Shown piece after piece: positions 6,747-13,479 of a stretch of 27,240 nt of DNA. The position numbers and the translations under genes were made by a program. The stretch's first letter is position 1; the number at the start of each line of letters is the position of its first letter. A model generated the notes under the pieces. It saw only the letters and a program-made list of their open reading frames with translations, ran no database searches and had not been told where the DNA came from. Origin of the DNA: a virus; the IMG/VR virus record IMGVR_UViG_3300045999_006612, positions 1 through 27,240 of that record; one strand, 5' to 3'.

Positions 6747-6755
6747 ATTATAGCA
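6747..6755 (-). promoter_or_regulatory. Extended -10 promoter (TGCTATAAT) of the PA14 gene
   Basis: A perfect TGnTATAAT extended -10 element. The expected start near 6740 gives a leader of about 33 bases ending in the AGGAG site. No good -35 box, as often with extended -10 promoters. Confidence 0.7.
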
Positions 6756-6760
6756 TTAAA

Positions 6761-6949
6761 TCATTTAGGATTATCTGTTTTATAAAACCCAGATCCTTTA
6801 AATTGAATTCCAAATGGTGTGAAATGTCTTGTCATTAATGACTCACAAACATCACATTTATAAATAGATTCGGTATCCATAATACCTCTTGTTATTTCAA
6901 TGATTGGATGTTCTTCATCATCAATACAACGATATTCGTATACTGGCAT
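6761..6949 (-). CDS. FmdB-like zinc-ribbon protein
   Basis: A 62-aa protein that opens MPVYEYRC, the hallmark of the FmdB/CxxC_CxxC_SSSS family, with CDVC at residues 32-35. The first knuckle is degenerate: only C8 is present and the second Cys is missing, with H14 the nearest possible substitute. The C-terminal FKGSGFYKTD is also typical of the family. FmdB-like proteins are small putative regulators of unknown target. ATG overlaps the thermonuclease stop (TAATG), so they are co-expressed. Confidence 0.8.
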   Translation of the reverse strand: MPVYEYRCIDDEEHPIIEITRGIMDTESIYKCDVCESLMTRHFTPFGIQFKGSGFYKTDNPK

Positions 6950-7356
6950 TACTTCCCGCTCTTTTTTCTCGCTTTTGCTAAAGCATCAAAATCTTTGACC
7001 TTAGTCTCTCCCATATATCCCCACGCATGTCCATCATTAATCATTTTTTGATTGATAGAAATGTCAGACCCGTCTAAAAATACCCAACCTAAAATTCTTC
7101 CATACTTTTCTGATGAATCCATTTTTTCTGTTTTAATAACAACTGTCTTTGCTGAATCAATTGCATTCTTTAAATATGCTTTAGCTTCAAGTCCAAGGGC
7201 TTTTTCCATCTTATCTGATGTGCGACTTTCTGGTGTATCTATTCCAGCTAATCTTACTCGTGAACTAAATGAGATATCAAATCCAAGATCTATGTCAACA
7301 TCGATTGTATCTCCGTCCACAACCTTGCTTACTTTCTTTACATAGTACTCAAACAT
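6949..7356 (-). CDS. Thermonuclease (SNase-like nuclease)
   Basis: A 135-aa protein covering the OB-fold SNase domain: VVDGDTIDVDIDLG at about 12-25 with metal-binding Asp residues, RVRLAGIDTPE (catalytic Arg and Glu) at about 33-43, and KYGRILGWVF with the second catalytic Arg at about 84-93. Ca2+-dependent cleavage of DNA and RNA is the family activity. It has no signal peptide, so it should act in the cell, for example in host DNA breakdown. AAGGAG lies five bases before the ATG. The gene is preceded by its own promoter and a structured leader with a terminator-like hairpin, suggesting controlled read-through. Confidence 0.9.
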   Translation of the reverse strand: MFEYYVKKVSKVVDGDTIDVDIDLGFDISFSSRVRLAGIDTPESRTSDKMEKALGLEAKAYLKNAIDSAKTVVIKTEKMDSSEKYGRILGWVFLDGSDISINQKMINDGHAWGYMGETKVKDFDALAKARKKSGK

Positions 7357-7367
7357 TTTATCTCCTT

Positions 7368-7395
7368 AAAAATGAGCAGTTTATAGACATGCTCA
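7368..7395 (-). terminator. Terminator-like hairpin ahead of thermonuclease
   Basis: Stem TGAGCA (7390-7395) with TGCTCA (7373-7378), an 11-base loop and five T (7368-7372) in the transcribed direction. The stem is short, so termination may be partial. It sits between the structured leader and the AAGGAG of the thermonuclease gene. Confidence 0.5.
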
Positions 7396-7453
7396 GGTCC
7401 ATCCTACGGGTAGCGTCCCGTCATCTGCGACTCCCCAGTGACGGGGTGCAGAT
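7373..7453 (-). ncRNA. Candidate structured leader RNA or small RNA
   Basis: About 80 bases, visibly richer in G and C than the flanks. In transcript order the segments are ATCTGC (7453-7448), CCCCGTCA (7446-7439), GGGG (7436-7433), GCAGAT (7428-7423), TGACGGG (7423-7417) and CCCGT (7410-7406). ATCTGC pairs with GCAGAT and CCCC with GGGG; ACGGG pairs with CCCGT. Alternatively CCCGTCA pairs with TGACGGG (7 bp), which excludes the inner hairpin or forms a crossing pair. The -10 box at 7458-7463 places the transcript start at the edge of the first stem. I do not recognise any known riboswitch class. Confidence 0.5.
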
Positions 7454-7457
7454 TTCT

Positions 7458-7463
7458 ATTATA
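7458..7463 (-). promoter_or_regulatory. -10 box (TATAAT) before the structured leader
   Basis: TATAAT overlaps the stop codon of the Hsp20 gene. Transcription starting about seven bases on, near 7451, would begin at the first stem of the leader. The -35 region (CACGTA at 18 bp) is weak. Confidence 0.55.
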
Positions 7464-7935
7464 CTATTTCTTTCTTCTTTTTACGTGATAAGGGAGCAAA
7501 TACCTTTTCTTCTGGTGTAAACGAATCAAGAATTTCAAATTGTTTTGGTTTTGCTTCTTCTGGAACTAACTTAACAATAAGAACACGAAGGACGCCATTT
7601 TCCATGACAACCCCTGTTACGTTCATATATTCAGATAAAGAAAATGTTCGTGTAAATGCTCTTGCACCGATTCCTTTATGAATATACTTGTTTTCGTCTT
7701 CCTGCGAAGACCCTTTAATCGTTAAGACATTTTTTTCTTGCTCAATAGAAATGTCTTCTTTCTTAAATCCAGCCAAGGCTAGTTCGATCATATAGGTATC
7801 CTCGCTTACCTCAACCAAATTGTATGGTGGGTAGCTTGTTGAATTATGCATTACCTTTTCGAGATCTTGAAAATGGCGATCCCAACCAATAAAAAAAGGA
7901 TCCTTAAAAAGATCCAGTGAGAATGTGTTAACCAT
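7459..7935 (-). CDS. Hsp20 small heat-shock protein
   Basis: A 158-aa protein with an alpha-crystallin domain at about 45-130: DTYMIELALAGFKKEDISIE, VLTIKG, and the closing ENGVLRVLI (the GxL signature strand). Family members hold unfolding proteins in an ATP-independent way, as cytoplasmic oligomers. Phage Hsp20 genes are known, notably in cyanophages, where a capsid-folding or stress role is proposed; the same here is inference. AAGGAGG six bases before the ATG is a strong ribosome site. It has its own promoter just downstream of the tRNA-Gly. Confidence 0.93.
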   Translation of the reverse strand: MVNTFSLDLFKDPFFIGWDRHFQDLEKVMHNSTSYPPYNLVEVSEDTYMIELALAGFKKEDISIEQEKNVLTIKGSSQEDENKYIHKGIGARAFTRTFSLSEYMNVTGVVMENGVLRVLIVKLVPEEAKPKQFEILDSFTPEEKVFAPLSRKKKKEIV

Positions 7936-7978
7936 ATTATTCCTCCTTCAAGCGAATAAATTAATTTAGTGGCCTCCT

Positions 7979-7992
7979 ATTGGACAGCCAAT
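7979..7992 (-). repeat. Inverted repeat at the Hsp20 transcription start
   Basis: ATTGG-4-CCAAT covers the expected start site (near 7989) of the promoter at 7996-8001. It may be an operator; it is not the CIRCE element. Short, so it could be chance. Confidence 0.35.
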
Positions 7993-7995
7993 CTT

Positions 7996-8001
7996 ATTAT
8001 A
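7996..8001 (-). promoter_or_regulatory. -10 box (TATAAT) of the Hsp20 gene
   Basis: TATAAT between tRNA-Gly and the Hsp20 gene, with a start expected near 7989 and a leader of about 54 bases carrying two purine-rich AGGAGG motifs, the second being the ribosome site. No clear -35. Confidence 0.5.
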
Positions 8002-8012
8002 CCATTTTTTTG

Positions 8013-8083
8013 AGCGGATGATGAGAATCGAACTCACCCCTTCTGCTTGGAAGGCAGAGGCACTACCAATATGCAACATCCGC
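8013..8083 (-). tRNA. tRNA-Gly(UCC)
   Basis: Full cloverleaf of 71 bases: acceptor GCGGATG/CATCCGC, D arm with TTGGTAG, anticodon arm TCTGC-CTTCCAA-GCAGA giving anticodon UCC, T arm with GTTCGATT. Discriminator U. CCA is not encoded. Reads GGA glycine codons, frequent in this AT-rich genome. Confidence 0.95.
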
Positions 8084-8087
8084 AGAG

Positions 8088-8161
8088 CACCCTCGGCAGG
8101 AATCGAACCTGCGACGCAGACCTTAGAAGAGTCTCGCTCTATTCCGCTGAGCTACGAAGGT
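8088..8161 (-). tRNA. tRNA-Arg(UCU)
   Basis: Cloverleaf of 74 bases: acceptor ACCTTCG/CGAGGGT, D arm AGCTCAGCGGAATAGAGC, anticodon arm AGACT-CTTCTAA-GGTCT giving UCU, T arm GCAGG-TTCGATT-CCTGC, discriminator G. It reads AGA, a codon the AT-rich phage uses often. CCA is not encoded. Lies four bases upstream of tRNA-Gly, so both are probably cut from one transcript. Confidence 0.95.
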
Positions 8162-8169
8162 AAACCTGA

Positions 8170-8352
8170 TTAAAAAATCTTTTTCTTTTTATCTTCCATC
8201 TTTTTTGTGTCTGATTCAGACGCATATAAAGCTCTTAGTTGTGCTTCTGCTGCAGTTCTTCCAGAATGACATCCAACTAATTCATTGCTACCCTCTTTAA
8301 CTACAGCGTAACCGCTGCATCCTGCTGCGTTTTGTTTAATTTGCCAAGGCAT
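8170..8352 (-). CDS. Small conserved phage protein, 60 aa
   Basis: Reads MPWQIKQNAAGCSGYAVV then VGCHSGRTAAEAQLRALYASE and a Lys-rich tail. The pattern CxGYAVV...GCHxxxxxAxAQxRALYA recurs in actinobacteriophage proteins, often near head or protease genes, where it is a short domain of unknown role. AGGAGG seven bases before the ATG. It lies between the 107-aa gene and tRNA-Arg in the terminase operon. Confidence 0.75.
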   Translation of the reverse strand: MPWQIKQNAAGCSGYAVVKEGSNELVGCHSGRTAAEAQLRALYASESDTKKMEDKKKKIF

Positions 8353-8361
8353 TTTATCCTC

Positions 8362-8685
8362 CTAGTTATTTGGTATATCTGGATTATCTATTTCAATAAT
8401 TCCAAAATCTTTTGATACTTTTTTTCCTTCTTCAGTTAATTCAAATATGGCATTTAAATCTTCATCATATGTGATATTAACCAAACCCATTTCGTACAAC
8501 TGCATCATAGACTGATCTATGTGCTCTGCGTGTGCTTGCCATAAATCTGGTGCAACCTCTTTAGCGATATCAGTAATGCCAAAGATAAACTCGCCATCTT
8601 CTGATATTCCAGCAACTTCTATAGCACCAATCTGTATATAATAATCTAGCATCTCACCGTCATCTGGATCTAAATCTTTCATCAT
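8362..8685 (-). CDS. Hypothetical protein with winged-helix-like C-terminus
   Basis: A 107-aa acidic protein. Residues about 40-95 (LWQAHAEHIDQSMMQLYEMGLVNITYDEDLNAIFELTEEGKK) have the helix-helix-wing rhythm of a small winged-helix domain, ending in LTEEGKK as many such regulators do. No DNA-contact signature and strongly acidic overall, so this could equally be a structural helper. It follows the tRNA-Met gene; GAAAGG precedes ATG-ATG. Function unknown. Confidence 0.65.
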   Translation of the reverse strand: MMKDLDPDDGEMLDYYIQIGAIEVAGISEDGEFIFGITDIAKEVAPDLWQAHAEHIDQSMMQLYEMGLVNITYDEDLNAIFELTEEGKKVSKDFGIIEIDNPDIPNN

Positions 8686-8696
8686 TACCTTTCTTG

Positions 8697-8770
8697 TACA
8701 CCAGGTAGGACTTGAACCTACGATAGCCGAATTATGAGTTCGGGGCCTTAACCAACTTGGCTACTGGTGC
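8697..8770 (-). tRNA. tRNA-Met or tRNA-Ile2 (anticodon CAU)
   Basis: Cloverleaf of 74 bases: acceptor GCACCAG/CTGGTGT with a G-U first pair, anticodon arm CCGAA-CTCATAA-TTCGG giving CAU, T arm GTAGG-TTCAAGT-CCTAC, discriminator A. It lacks the C1-A72 mismatch and the GGG/CCC anticodon stem of an initiator, so elongator Met or lysidine-modified Ile2 (reading AUA) remain. Ile2 would suit an AT-rich phage; the sequence alone does not decide. Confidence 0.93.
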
Positions 8771-8777
8771 CAAGTGT

Positions 8778-9029
8778 TTATTGTAACGTACCGTCTTCAT
8801 TTTTGTCAATAGTAGTCTCTACTATCTGCTGTACATAGTCAGAGAAATGTTTTCTAATGTTTCCAGAAGGCCTAGACCCAAGAACTTTCCATAACCTTTT
8901 ATATTCTATCACATTGGCAAATGTGGTTGGGCATAGAAGAACCTCATTGTATTCTTTTAAAACTGTTGGCAACGGAACATGCTTGCCACAACATTTACAT
9001 TCTTTAGCTTTTTCTTGATATATGCTCAT
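8778..9029 (-). CDS. Small zinc-binding protein, unknown function
   Basis: An 83-aa protein starting MSIYQEKAKECKCCGKHVPLP, with a CxCC knuckle at 11-14 and one more Cys in LLCP at about 32-33, followed by a basic helix. It resembles the short Cys-rich proteins that sit next to terminases in many phages, some of them HNH remnants, though no HNH motif is seen. Its ATG overlaps the terminase stop as ATGA. Confidence 0.65.
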   Translation of the reverse strand: MSIYQEKAKECKCCGKHVPLPTVLKEYNEVLLCPTTFANVIEYKRLWKVLGSRPSGNIRKHFSDYVQQIVETTIDKNEDGTLQ

Positions 9030-10825
9030 AGTAACGTCATTCTCTCTATCTCGCTTGCCAAACTATCTGGCATTCTTGGTGCCCGAATCATGTTTGTAAC
9101 AATTTCATCTTCTTCTTTTTTACCGAAGTCCTGCTCAAAGGACATGGACTCATATGTATGAATATTTACCTCTTCATTATTTGTAAAACGTGTTCTGCTT
9201 ATTGCGTTAAATATAGATCCACATACAGCATCCGCCAAGTCTTTAGAACCCTTTCTAGGGTGATCTACTCTATCTCTCATTATCTTTAACTGCAGTAATT
9301 CATCAATGAGTAGTGGTATTGCTGGCCCTCTTAGTCTTTCTTCCGCCACGACCATAGCCATATCGTCATAATGTTTTTTTGCAACAGATAAAATTTCTGT
9401 ATTGACACCGTATTGCTTTAACTGCTGCATCATGTCGTGAGAGTTCCAGCGGTCAAATGTGCACACCTTTATATTAAATCCTCTAGATCTAAGTGAAAGA
9501 ATATAATCTTTAACTTCAGTAAAGTCTACAGATTTATCTTTTGTAGGCGTCCAATATCTTACTGCATCGACCTCAATTATTGGTGCTGGTTGAGAATATG
9601 TATCCGTTACCTTGACATTAACCCACTTCTGAACATGGGACATTGCTACAGCACAATGGTCATGCTTTTGTGCAAGATCAACGTGCAGGAAATAAACCTT
9701 GTCTGGATCTGGAACAAACCACTCTTCAAGTCTTCCAAAATTATCTACTGCCTGTGCGCCAACATTAAATGCTTTTTCAACTTTTTCCCTTGACTTAAAG
9801 AATGCATCAATTGCTTCTGGTGGCATGCATGCAAATCTTGATAGTGCGTCTAAAGGATTTGTGTAGAACGCTGTTTTAAAGTCATCGATTGTTCTTACTG
9901 GATTAATCTCCCATGTTGGTCTTTTAAGAGCATATACTTTAGGAATCTTATACGAAATGATATGATCTTCTTCCCATTGAATTTCAAATTCATTTCCTTC
10001 TGTGCCATCTGGTAACTCTTCATACATCTTAAATCTATGCTCACGAATTATAGTTTCTTTTTCAGCTACCACCGCATCATATCTTTGCTGAATGTAATCG
10101 TTTTTATATCTTGGAAACGAAAGAAGAATAACCTTTCCAAAGTCTGGAAAACGAGAATCAACCGAAGCTCTATACATATCATAAATTGCACTACCAGTCT
10201 TTGCCTGCTCATGACCAGTTGTGTTTTCAATACTAAAGCCTGAAATTTCGTCAAGGATTACAACGATTACGTTATAGCCTTCCCATGCTTCACGCTCTGA
10301 GTGACCAGAGTGAACTGTTATTGCTTTATCAAACTGTACCTCAGAAGCTTTTGCATTATATCTTCCAGCAAACCAAGGTGACTTATCAATTCTTGTTTTA
10401 AATCCTTTAAAGAAAACATTGTTTGCCTGCTGAGAGTTAATAGCAATATTAATAATATCAATACTGTCTCCAGGAGGTTTTCCATAATATGTGGCTGGAT
10501 CTTTTAGGCATAGCAATAGATAAACTATATAGGCTACAGCAATTGTTGAGCAGTAATCTTTTCCAGAACCTTTGCCTAGCTGAGCAACAACTTCGTTTGC
10601 TGTTTGCTTAGATCTTATTCTTCCCTCTTCTTCGCCAAAAAGTTTAATAAGGGTTGCCTCTTTATAAATTTGAGAACTTTTTTCAATTAATGTGTATTGA
10701 AATTCAGACAAAGGTGGTAGGCCTAAATACTGTGGGCCGTTTACAAATGTTCTTAAATCGACAGGCTTTTCGTCAAACTCTTCTCCGTCAAGTATGTCAA
10801 TTAAATCTGAAAAATCAAACGACAT
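9026..10825 (-). CDS. terL: Terminase large subunit
   Basis: DNA-packaging motor and headful nuclease, about 599 aa from the ATG at 10825. That start has GAGG six bases upstream; a TTG at 10837 gives four extra residues and is the base for the numbering here. ATPase: Walker A AQLGKGSGKDY near 85-95, Walker B VIVVILDEIS with DE at 196-197. RNase H-like nuclease: Asp387 in HVDLAQKHDH, Asp462 in CTFDRWNS, and a third Asp in KDLADAV near 558. All catalytic sites are present. It overlaps the small terminase by 11 bases and the next small gene by ATGA. Confidence 0.95.
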   Translation of the reverse strand: MSFDFSDLIDILDGEEFDEKPVDLRTFVNGPQYLGLPPLSEFQYTLIEKSSQIYKEATLIKLFGEEEGRIRSKQTANEVVAQLGKGSGKDYCSTIAVAYIVYLLLCLKDPATYYGKPPGDSIDIINIAINSQQANNVFFKGFKTRIDKSPWFAGRYNAKASEVQFDKAITVHSGHSEREAWEGYNVIVVILDEISGFSIENTTGHEQAKTGSAIYDMYRASVDSRFPDFGKVILLSFPRYKNDYIQQRYDAVVAEKETIIREHRFKMYEELPDGTEGNEFEIQWEEDHIISYKIPKVYALKRPTWEINPVRTIDDFKTAFYTNPLDALSRFACMPPEAIDAFFKSREKVEKAFNVGAQAVDNFGRLEEWFVPDPDKVYFLHVDLAQKHDHCAVAMSHVQKWVNVKVTDTYSQPAPIIEVDAVRYWTPTKDKSVDFTEVKDYILSLRSRGFNIKVCTFDRWNSHDMMQQLKQYGVNTEILSVAKKHYDDMAMVVAEERLRGPAIPLLIDELLQLKIMRDRVDHPRKGSKDLADAVCGSIFNAISRTRFTNNEEVNIHTYESMSFEQDFGKKEEDEIVTNMIRAPRMPDSLASEIERMTLL

Positions 10826-11357
10826 CAGCATCCTCAATTACAACTGACTCAACTATTCCAGTAATTTGTGAAAGCCTTTTAGCAACATCCATTTTACATT
10901 TTGGACATCCAGAAGTAACTTCTTTTAATATCTTTACAAGTATGTCTTGCTTTCTCTCTGTGTCTGCAATTTGTCCAGCTAGCTCAGCGTTGTCTAGCAG
11001 TCCTACCTGCTGCAGCATTCCAATTCTTTTCGTTTCAATGTCTGATATAAGTTTTAGTGCATTGGCCTTAACATTTAGCTGACCAGATTGATCTGCGTCC
11101 TCTACCGTCTTCCAAGCCTCTTTGATGAGCATTGCGTAGTGCTGGTCTGCCCCAGAGATTGCTTCTTTTGCACGTTCTCTTGAAGAGGTGTCGTTGTGTA
11201 CAACAGATTTCCACTCGTCAATAAGCTCAACAACCTCTGCACGTTTAAATCCAGTAAGGCTTGCTATTGTCGTGGGATTATTTCCTTTAAGCAGTTCTTC
11301 AACCACTTTATTCATGCGATCATAATGATCTGCTAATTCAAGCTCTATTGTAATCAT
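10815..11357 (-). CDS. terS: Probable terminase small subunit (HTH DNA-binding)
   Basis: A 180-aa protein placed directly upstream of the large terminase and overlapping it. Residues about 20-52 (VEELLKGNNPTTIASLTGFKRAEVVELIDEWK) form a helix-turn-helix; the middle is a long helical hairpin of the kind that makes TerS rings; the C-terminal part has CPKCKMDVAKRLSQITG, perhaps a zinc knuckle. The family recognises the packaging site. Position and fold agree, but I rely on context for the name. The 5' end overlaps the cupin by 20 bases and AGAGG directly abuts the ATG, so the true start might be later. Confidence 0.75.
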   Translation of the reverse strand: MITIELELADHYDRMNKVVEELLKGNNPTTIASLTGFKRAEVVELIDEWKSVVHNDTSSRERAKEAISGADQHYAMLIKEAWKTVEDADQSGQLNVKANALKLISDIETKRIGMLQQVGLLDNAELAGQIADTERKQDILVKILKEVTSGCPKCKMDVAKRLSQITGIVESVVIEDADVV

Positions 11358-11676
11358 CCTCTATTCTTTGAATATCATCTTCTCCAAAGTATGTGCCTGT
11401 CTGAACCTCTATAAACTCTACAGGACTCTGTTGAGATTCTATTCTATGAAGATCTCCAGCCTTTATATCTATTGAGTGTCCTGGAGACATAATTTTGCTT
11501 ACCCCGTTTATTGTTACATAAGGATTACCAGAAACTATAAACCAATGCTCGTGTCTTTTCTCATGCTTTTGATATGACAATCTCTGTCCAGACTCAATGT
11601 AGATATACTTTGTCTTATGCTTATTTGATTCGTCAAGGATTTTATAATAACCCCACGGCCTATTCTCTGTAGTCAT
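11338..11676 (-). CDS. Mannose-6-phosphate isomerase-type cupin
   Basis: A 112-aa single-domain cupin close to the C-terminal domain of type II PMI/GMP enzymes (PF01050): RPWGYYKIL, YIESGQRLSYQKHEKRHEHW with metal-binding His and Glu, FIVSG, then HRIES, EFIEVQTGTYFGEDDI and EDDYNR. It probably isomerises fructose-6-P and mannose-6-P or another sugar phosphate; substrate not fixed by sequence. It lies beside the sugar cassette at 12046-14578 but has its own -10 box and runs on into the terminases. A TATAAT six bases from the ATG suggests a leaderless message. Confidence 0.85.
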   Translation of the reverse strand: MTTENRPWGYYKILDESNKHKTKYIYIESGQRLSYQKHEKRHEHWFIVSGNPYVTINGVSKIMSPGHSIDIKAGDLHRIESQQSPVEFIEVQTGTYFGEDDIQRIEDDYNRA

Positions 11677-11682
11677 TATATA

Positions 11683-11688
11683 ATTATA
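11683..11688 (-). promoter_or_regulatory. -10 box (TATAAT) for leaderless cupin-terminase operon
   Basis: TATAAT just past the stop of the upstream gene and six bases before the ATG at 11676, with TTGCTA (four of six -35 matches) at 17 bp. No ribosome site. This would be the promoter for cupin, both terminase genes and the genes after them. Confidence 0.65.
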
Positions 11689-11691
11689 CTT

Positions 11692-12036
11692 CTAGTCGAC
11701 TGAAATAGCAAGTTTCTTAGCAATTTTAAGTAAGATTAAATAACCAATCATGTCGTCAATATCATTATCTCCTGCAAAGCCTGAGCCATTTTTAATCCTA
11801 TTAATCTTATCATCAATACGAATTTTAATCTGCTCTTGATTATCCGCCTGAGAAAATATACGAATAGGAGACAATGCTGAATCTCCATACGATATATTCT
11901 TTTGAATTAGCATCTCTGCAATATCAAGACACTCTCTAATAATTTTATGTCCTGAAGGTGCATCAGTTGCTATTAATTGTAAATCTGTTACCCATGCTTG
12001 ATAGTTATCTTTATTTGGATAGTCTGTAATACTCAT
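11692..12036 (-). CDS. Nucleotide-modification-associated/MazG-like helical protein
   Basis: A 114-aa helical protein. KNISYGDSALSPIRIFSQAD, IKIRIDDKINRI and DIDDMIGYLILLKIA match a widespread phage family with motif KNxxYGxSAL...RIDDK...DxxGYLxLL, annotated near DUF1599 (nucleotide modification associated domain). The spaced Glu and Asp residues recall MazG-type pyrophosphatases. Activity is unproven. GGGGCGGG precedes the ATG. Last gene before the cupin promoter. Confidence 0.65.
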   Translation of the reverse strand: MSITDYPNKDNYQAWVTDLQLIATDAPSGHKIIRECLDIAEMLIQKNISYGDSALSPIRIFSQADNQEQIKIRIDDKINRIKNGSGFAGDNDIDDMIGYLILLKIAKKLAISVD

Positions 12037-12045
12037 TCCCGCCCC

Positions 12046-13479
12046 TTACTGAACCTGCGATATATAACTTTTATCTATCGCAACTGAATTTTGAACATCT
12101 GGCATTAAAGTATAAACATTAAATAAGCCTTTATCTCCATGCCTAAATATAAACCAGTCTGTAGGCATATCCATTCCGATATTTTCTACATAATTACAAA
12201 GCTTCTCAGCGCCTGCCTTAGACACTACATAGCACAAGGTAGACCAGTCTTGATATGCCTTTGAGACAATCTCGTTAACATAATATTTTCTATTATATCT
12301 ATCAAACTGATTTTCGTCAACATATATGCTGAATACGTCATAGTCTTCTGGAACATTATCCATAAATAATTCGTATGCGTCCATAAAATTATCATAAACT
12401 AATACGTCATCTTCAAATACTAATATGGAATCTAAGTCACTGTTCTTTAAATATTTCCATGCATTATAATGGCTTCCAAAATTGCCAAACTCTCCAGGCT
12501 TAAATGAATGCCACCCAAACTTAAATTCAGGATTTTCTTTATAGAAATCATTTACGCAGGCTTCATCTTTAGCATTTAAAGATTTAATATTTAGCTTGTT
12601 TCCGATAACTACTTCTTCTACTTTATTTCTATTTGCTATTCTTTCATCATTAATATGAATTAAGTGATAGTTAATCTTTTGTTTTCTTTTTCTAAAAACT
12701 GGATCTGAATTATAGAAGTTATTAAATGACATACAGTCTGGTGATCCAGACATTCTTCCGCTAATTCTTGATAGGATTAATCCAGCTCTTTCTTCATCCA
12801 TCCCCTTTATCTTAGCAAACTCTGTAAATGACTGGTAGATTATATTTGTTTCATGTGTGGCCTGCCCATGATCATAACTACTTCCAAATGGGTGTGTTAC
12901 TATAAACTTATTATCTCTAAGAACAAGCCCATCGTTGTATATTGAAAATGCTGACCATACTAAATCAATCCCCCACCCAGAAATCATTGTCTTTAGATCA
13001 TGTTTATTGTCAACATAATCCATATACTCTGACATAAAGTCAACTACATCTCTATGTAAGAAATACATCATACCATTTGTATTAGTTGATATAAGCAAGT
13101 CCTTATCGAATGGTATTCTCTGAAGAAGAGTAGAAGATTCATTCCATGGATCATATGTAAAATGTGGGGCATATGCATAAGTATTTGTGTATGAATCTAA
13201 TACTTCATTTGCCCTATTGTAAACTGCAGACCAGTTGTCATGGCTGACATCTCCACATATAAATACCATATAATCATTTGATCTATCAAAATCTTTTAAC
13301 GCCTGATTAAATTGTCTATAATATCTTATATCACCAACATTATTCCAGTGATCCCGCTTCATGTTTCCAGAATTAATTACCTTATGTGGCAGATCAGAAT
13401 CAATGAACTGCTTTTCAATATTGTCAATTACATTGTAGTGGACATCATCCCAACAAACTATATAGGTAAAAAGTTTCAT
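12046..13479 (-). CDS. Two-part glycosyltransferase with GT25-like C-terminal domain
   Basis: A 477-aa protein. The C-terminal third (about 310-477) resembles family GT25: FGNFGSHYNAWKYL, SILVFEDDVLV with the EDD metal or sugar-nucleotide site, then VPEDYDVFSIYV and ATPTDW-like MDMPTDWFIF. The N-terminal 250 residues look like a second glycosyltransferase-A fold (KLFTYIVCWDD start, YMVFICGDVSHDNW, TNTNGMMYFLHRDV), less certain. GT25 enzymes add galactose or related sugars in LPS and capsules; here the acceptor may be a virion protein or host glycan. Its ATG overlaps the cytidylyltransferase stop (ATGA), tying it to that cassette. Confidence 0.75.
   Translation of the reverse strand: MKLFTYIVCWDDVHYNVIDNIEKQFIDSDLPHKVINSGNMKRDHWNNVGDIRYYRQFNQALKDFDRSNDYMVFICGDVSHDNWSAVYNRANEVLDSYTNTYAYAPHFTYDPWNESSTLLQRIPFDKDLLISTNTNGMMYFLHRDVVDFMSEYMDYVDNKHDLKTMISGWGIDLVWSAFSIYNDGLVLRDNKFIVTHPFGSSYDHGQATHETNIIYQSFTEFAKIKGMDEERAGLILSRISGRMSGSPDCMSFNNFYNSDPVFRKRKQKINYHLIHINDERIANRNKVEEVVIGNKLNIKSLNAKDEACVNDFYKENPEFKFGWHSFKPGEFGNFGSHYNAWKYLKNSDLDSILVFEDDVLVYDNFMDAYELFMDNVPEDYDVFSIYVDENQFDRYNRKYYVNEIVSKAYQDWSTLCYVVSKAGAEKLCNYVENIGMDMPTDWFIFRHGDKGLFNVYTLMPDVQNSVAIDKSYISQVQ

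Noticed and set aside
7373-7453. Known riboswitch classes (preQ1, SAM, c-di-GMP, guanidine, fluoride, glutamine) for the leader
   Set aside because: None of their conserved core sequences could be matched by eye; left as unclassified structure.
8697-8770. Initiator tRNA call for the CAU tRNA
   Set aside because: It lacks the C1-A72 mismatch and the three G-C pairs at the anticodon stem expected of bacterial initiators.
10654-11082. Plus-strand 142-aa frame over the terminase genes
   Set aside because: Antisense to conserved terminase coding sequence; no start signal; low-complexity Ser-rich end.
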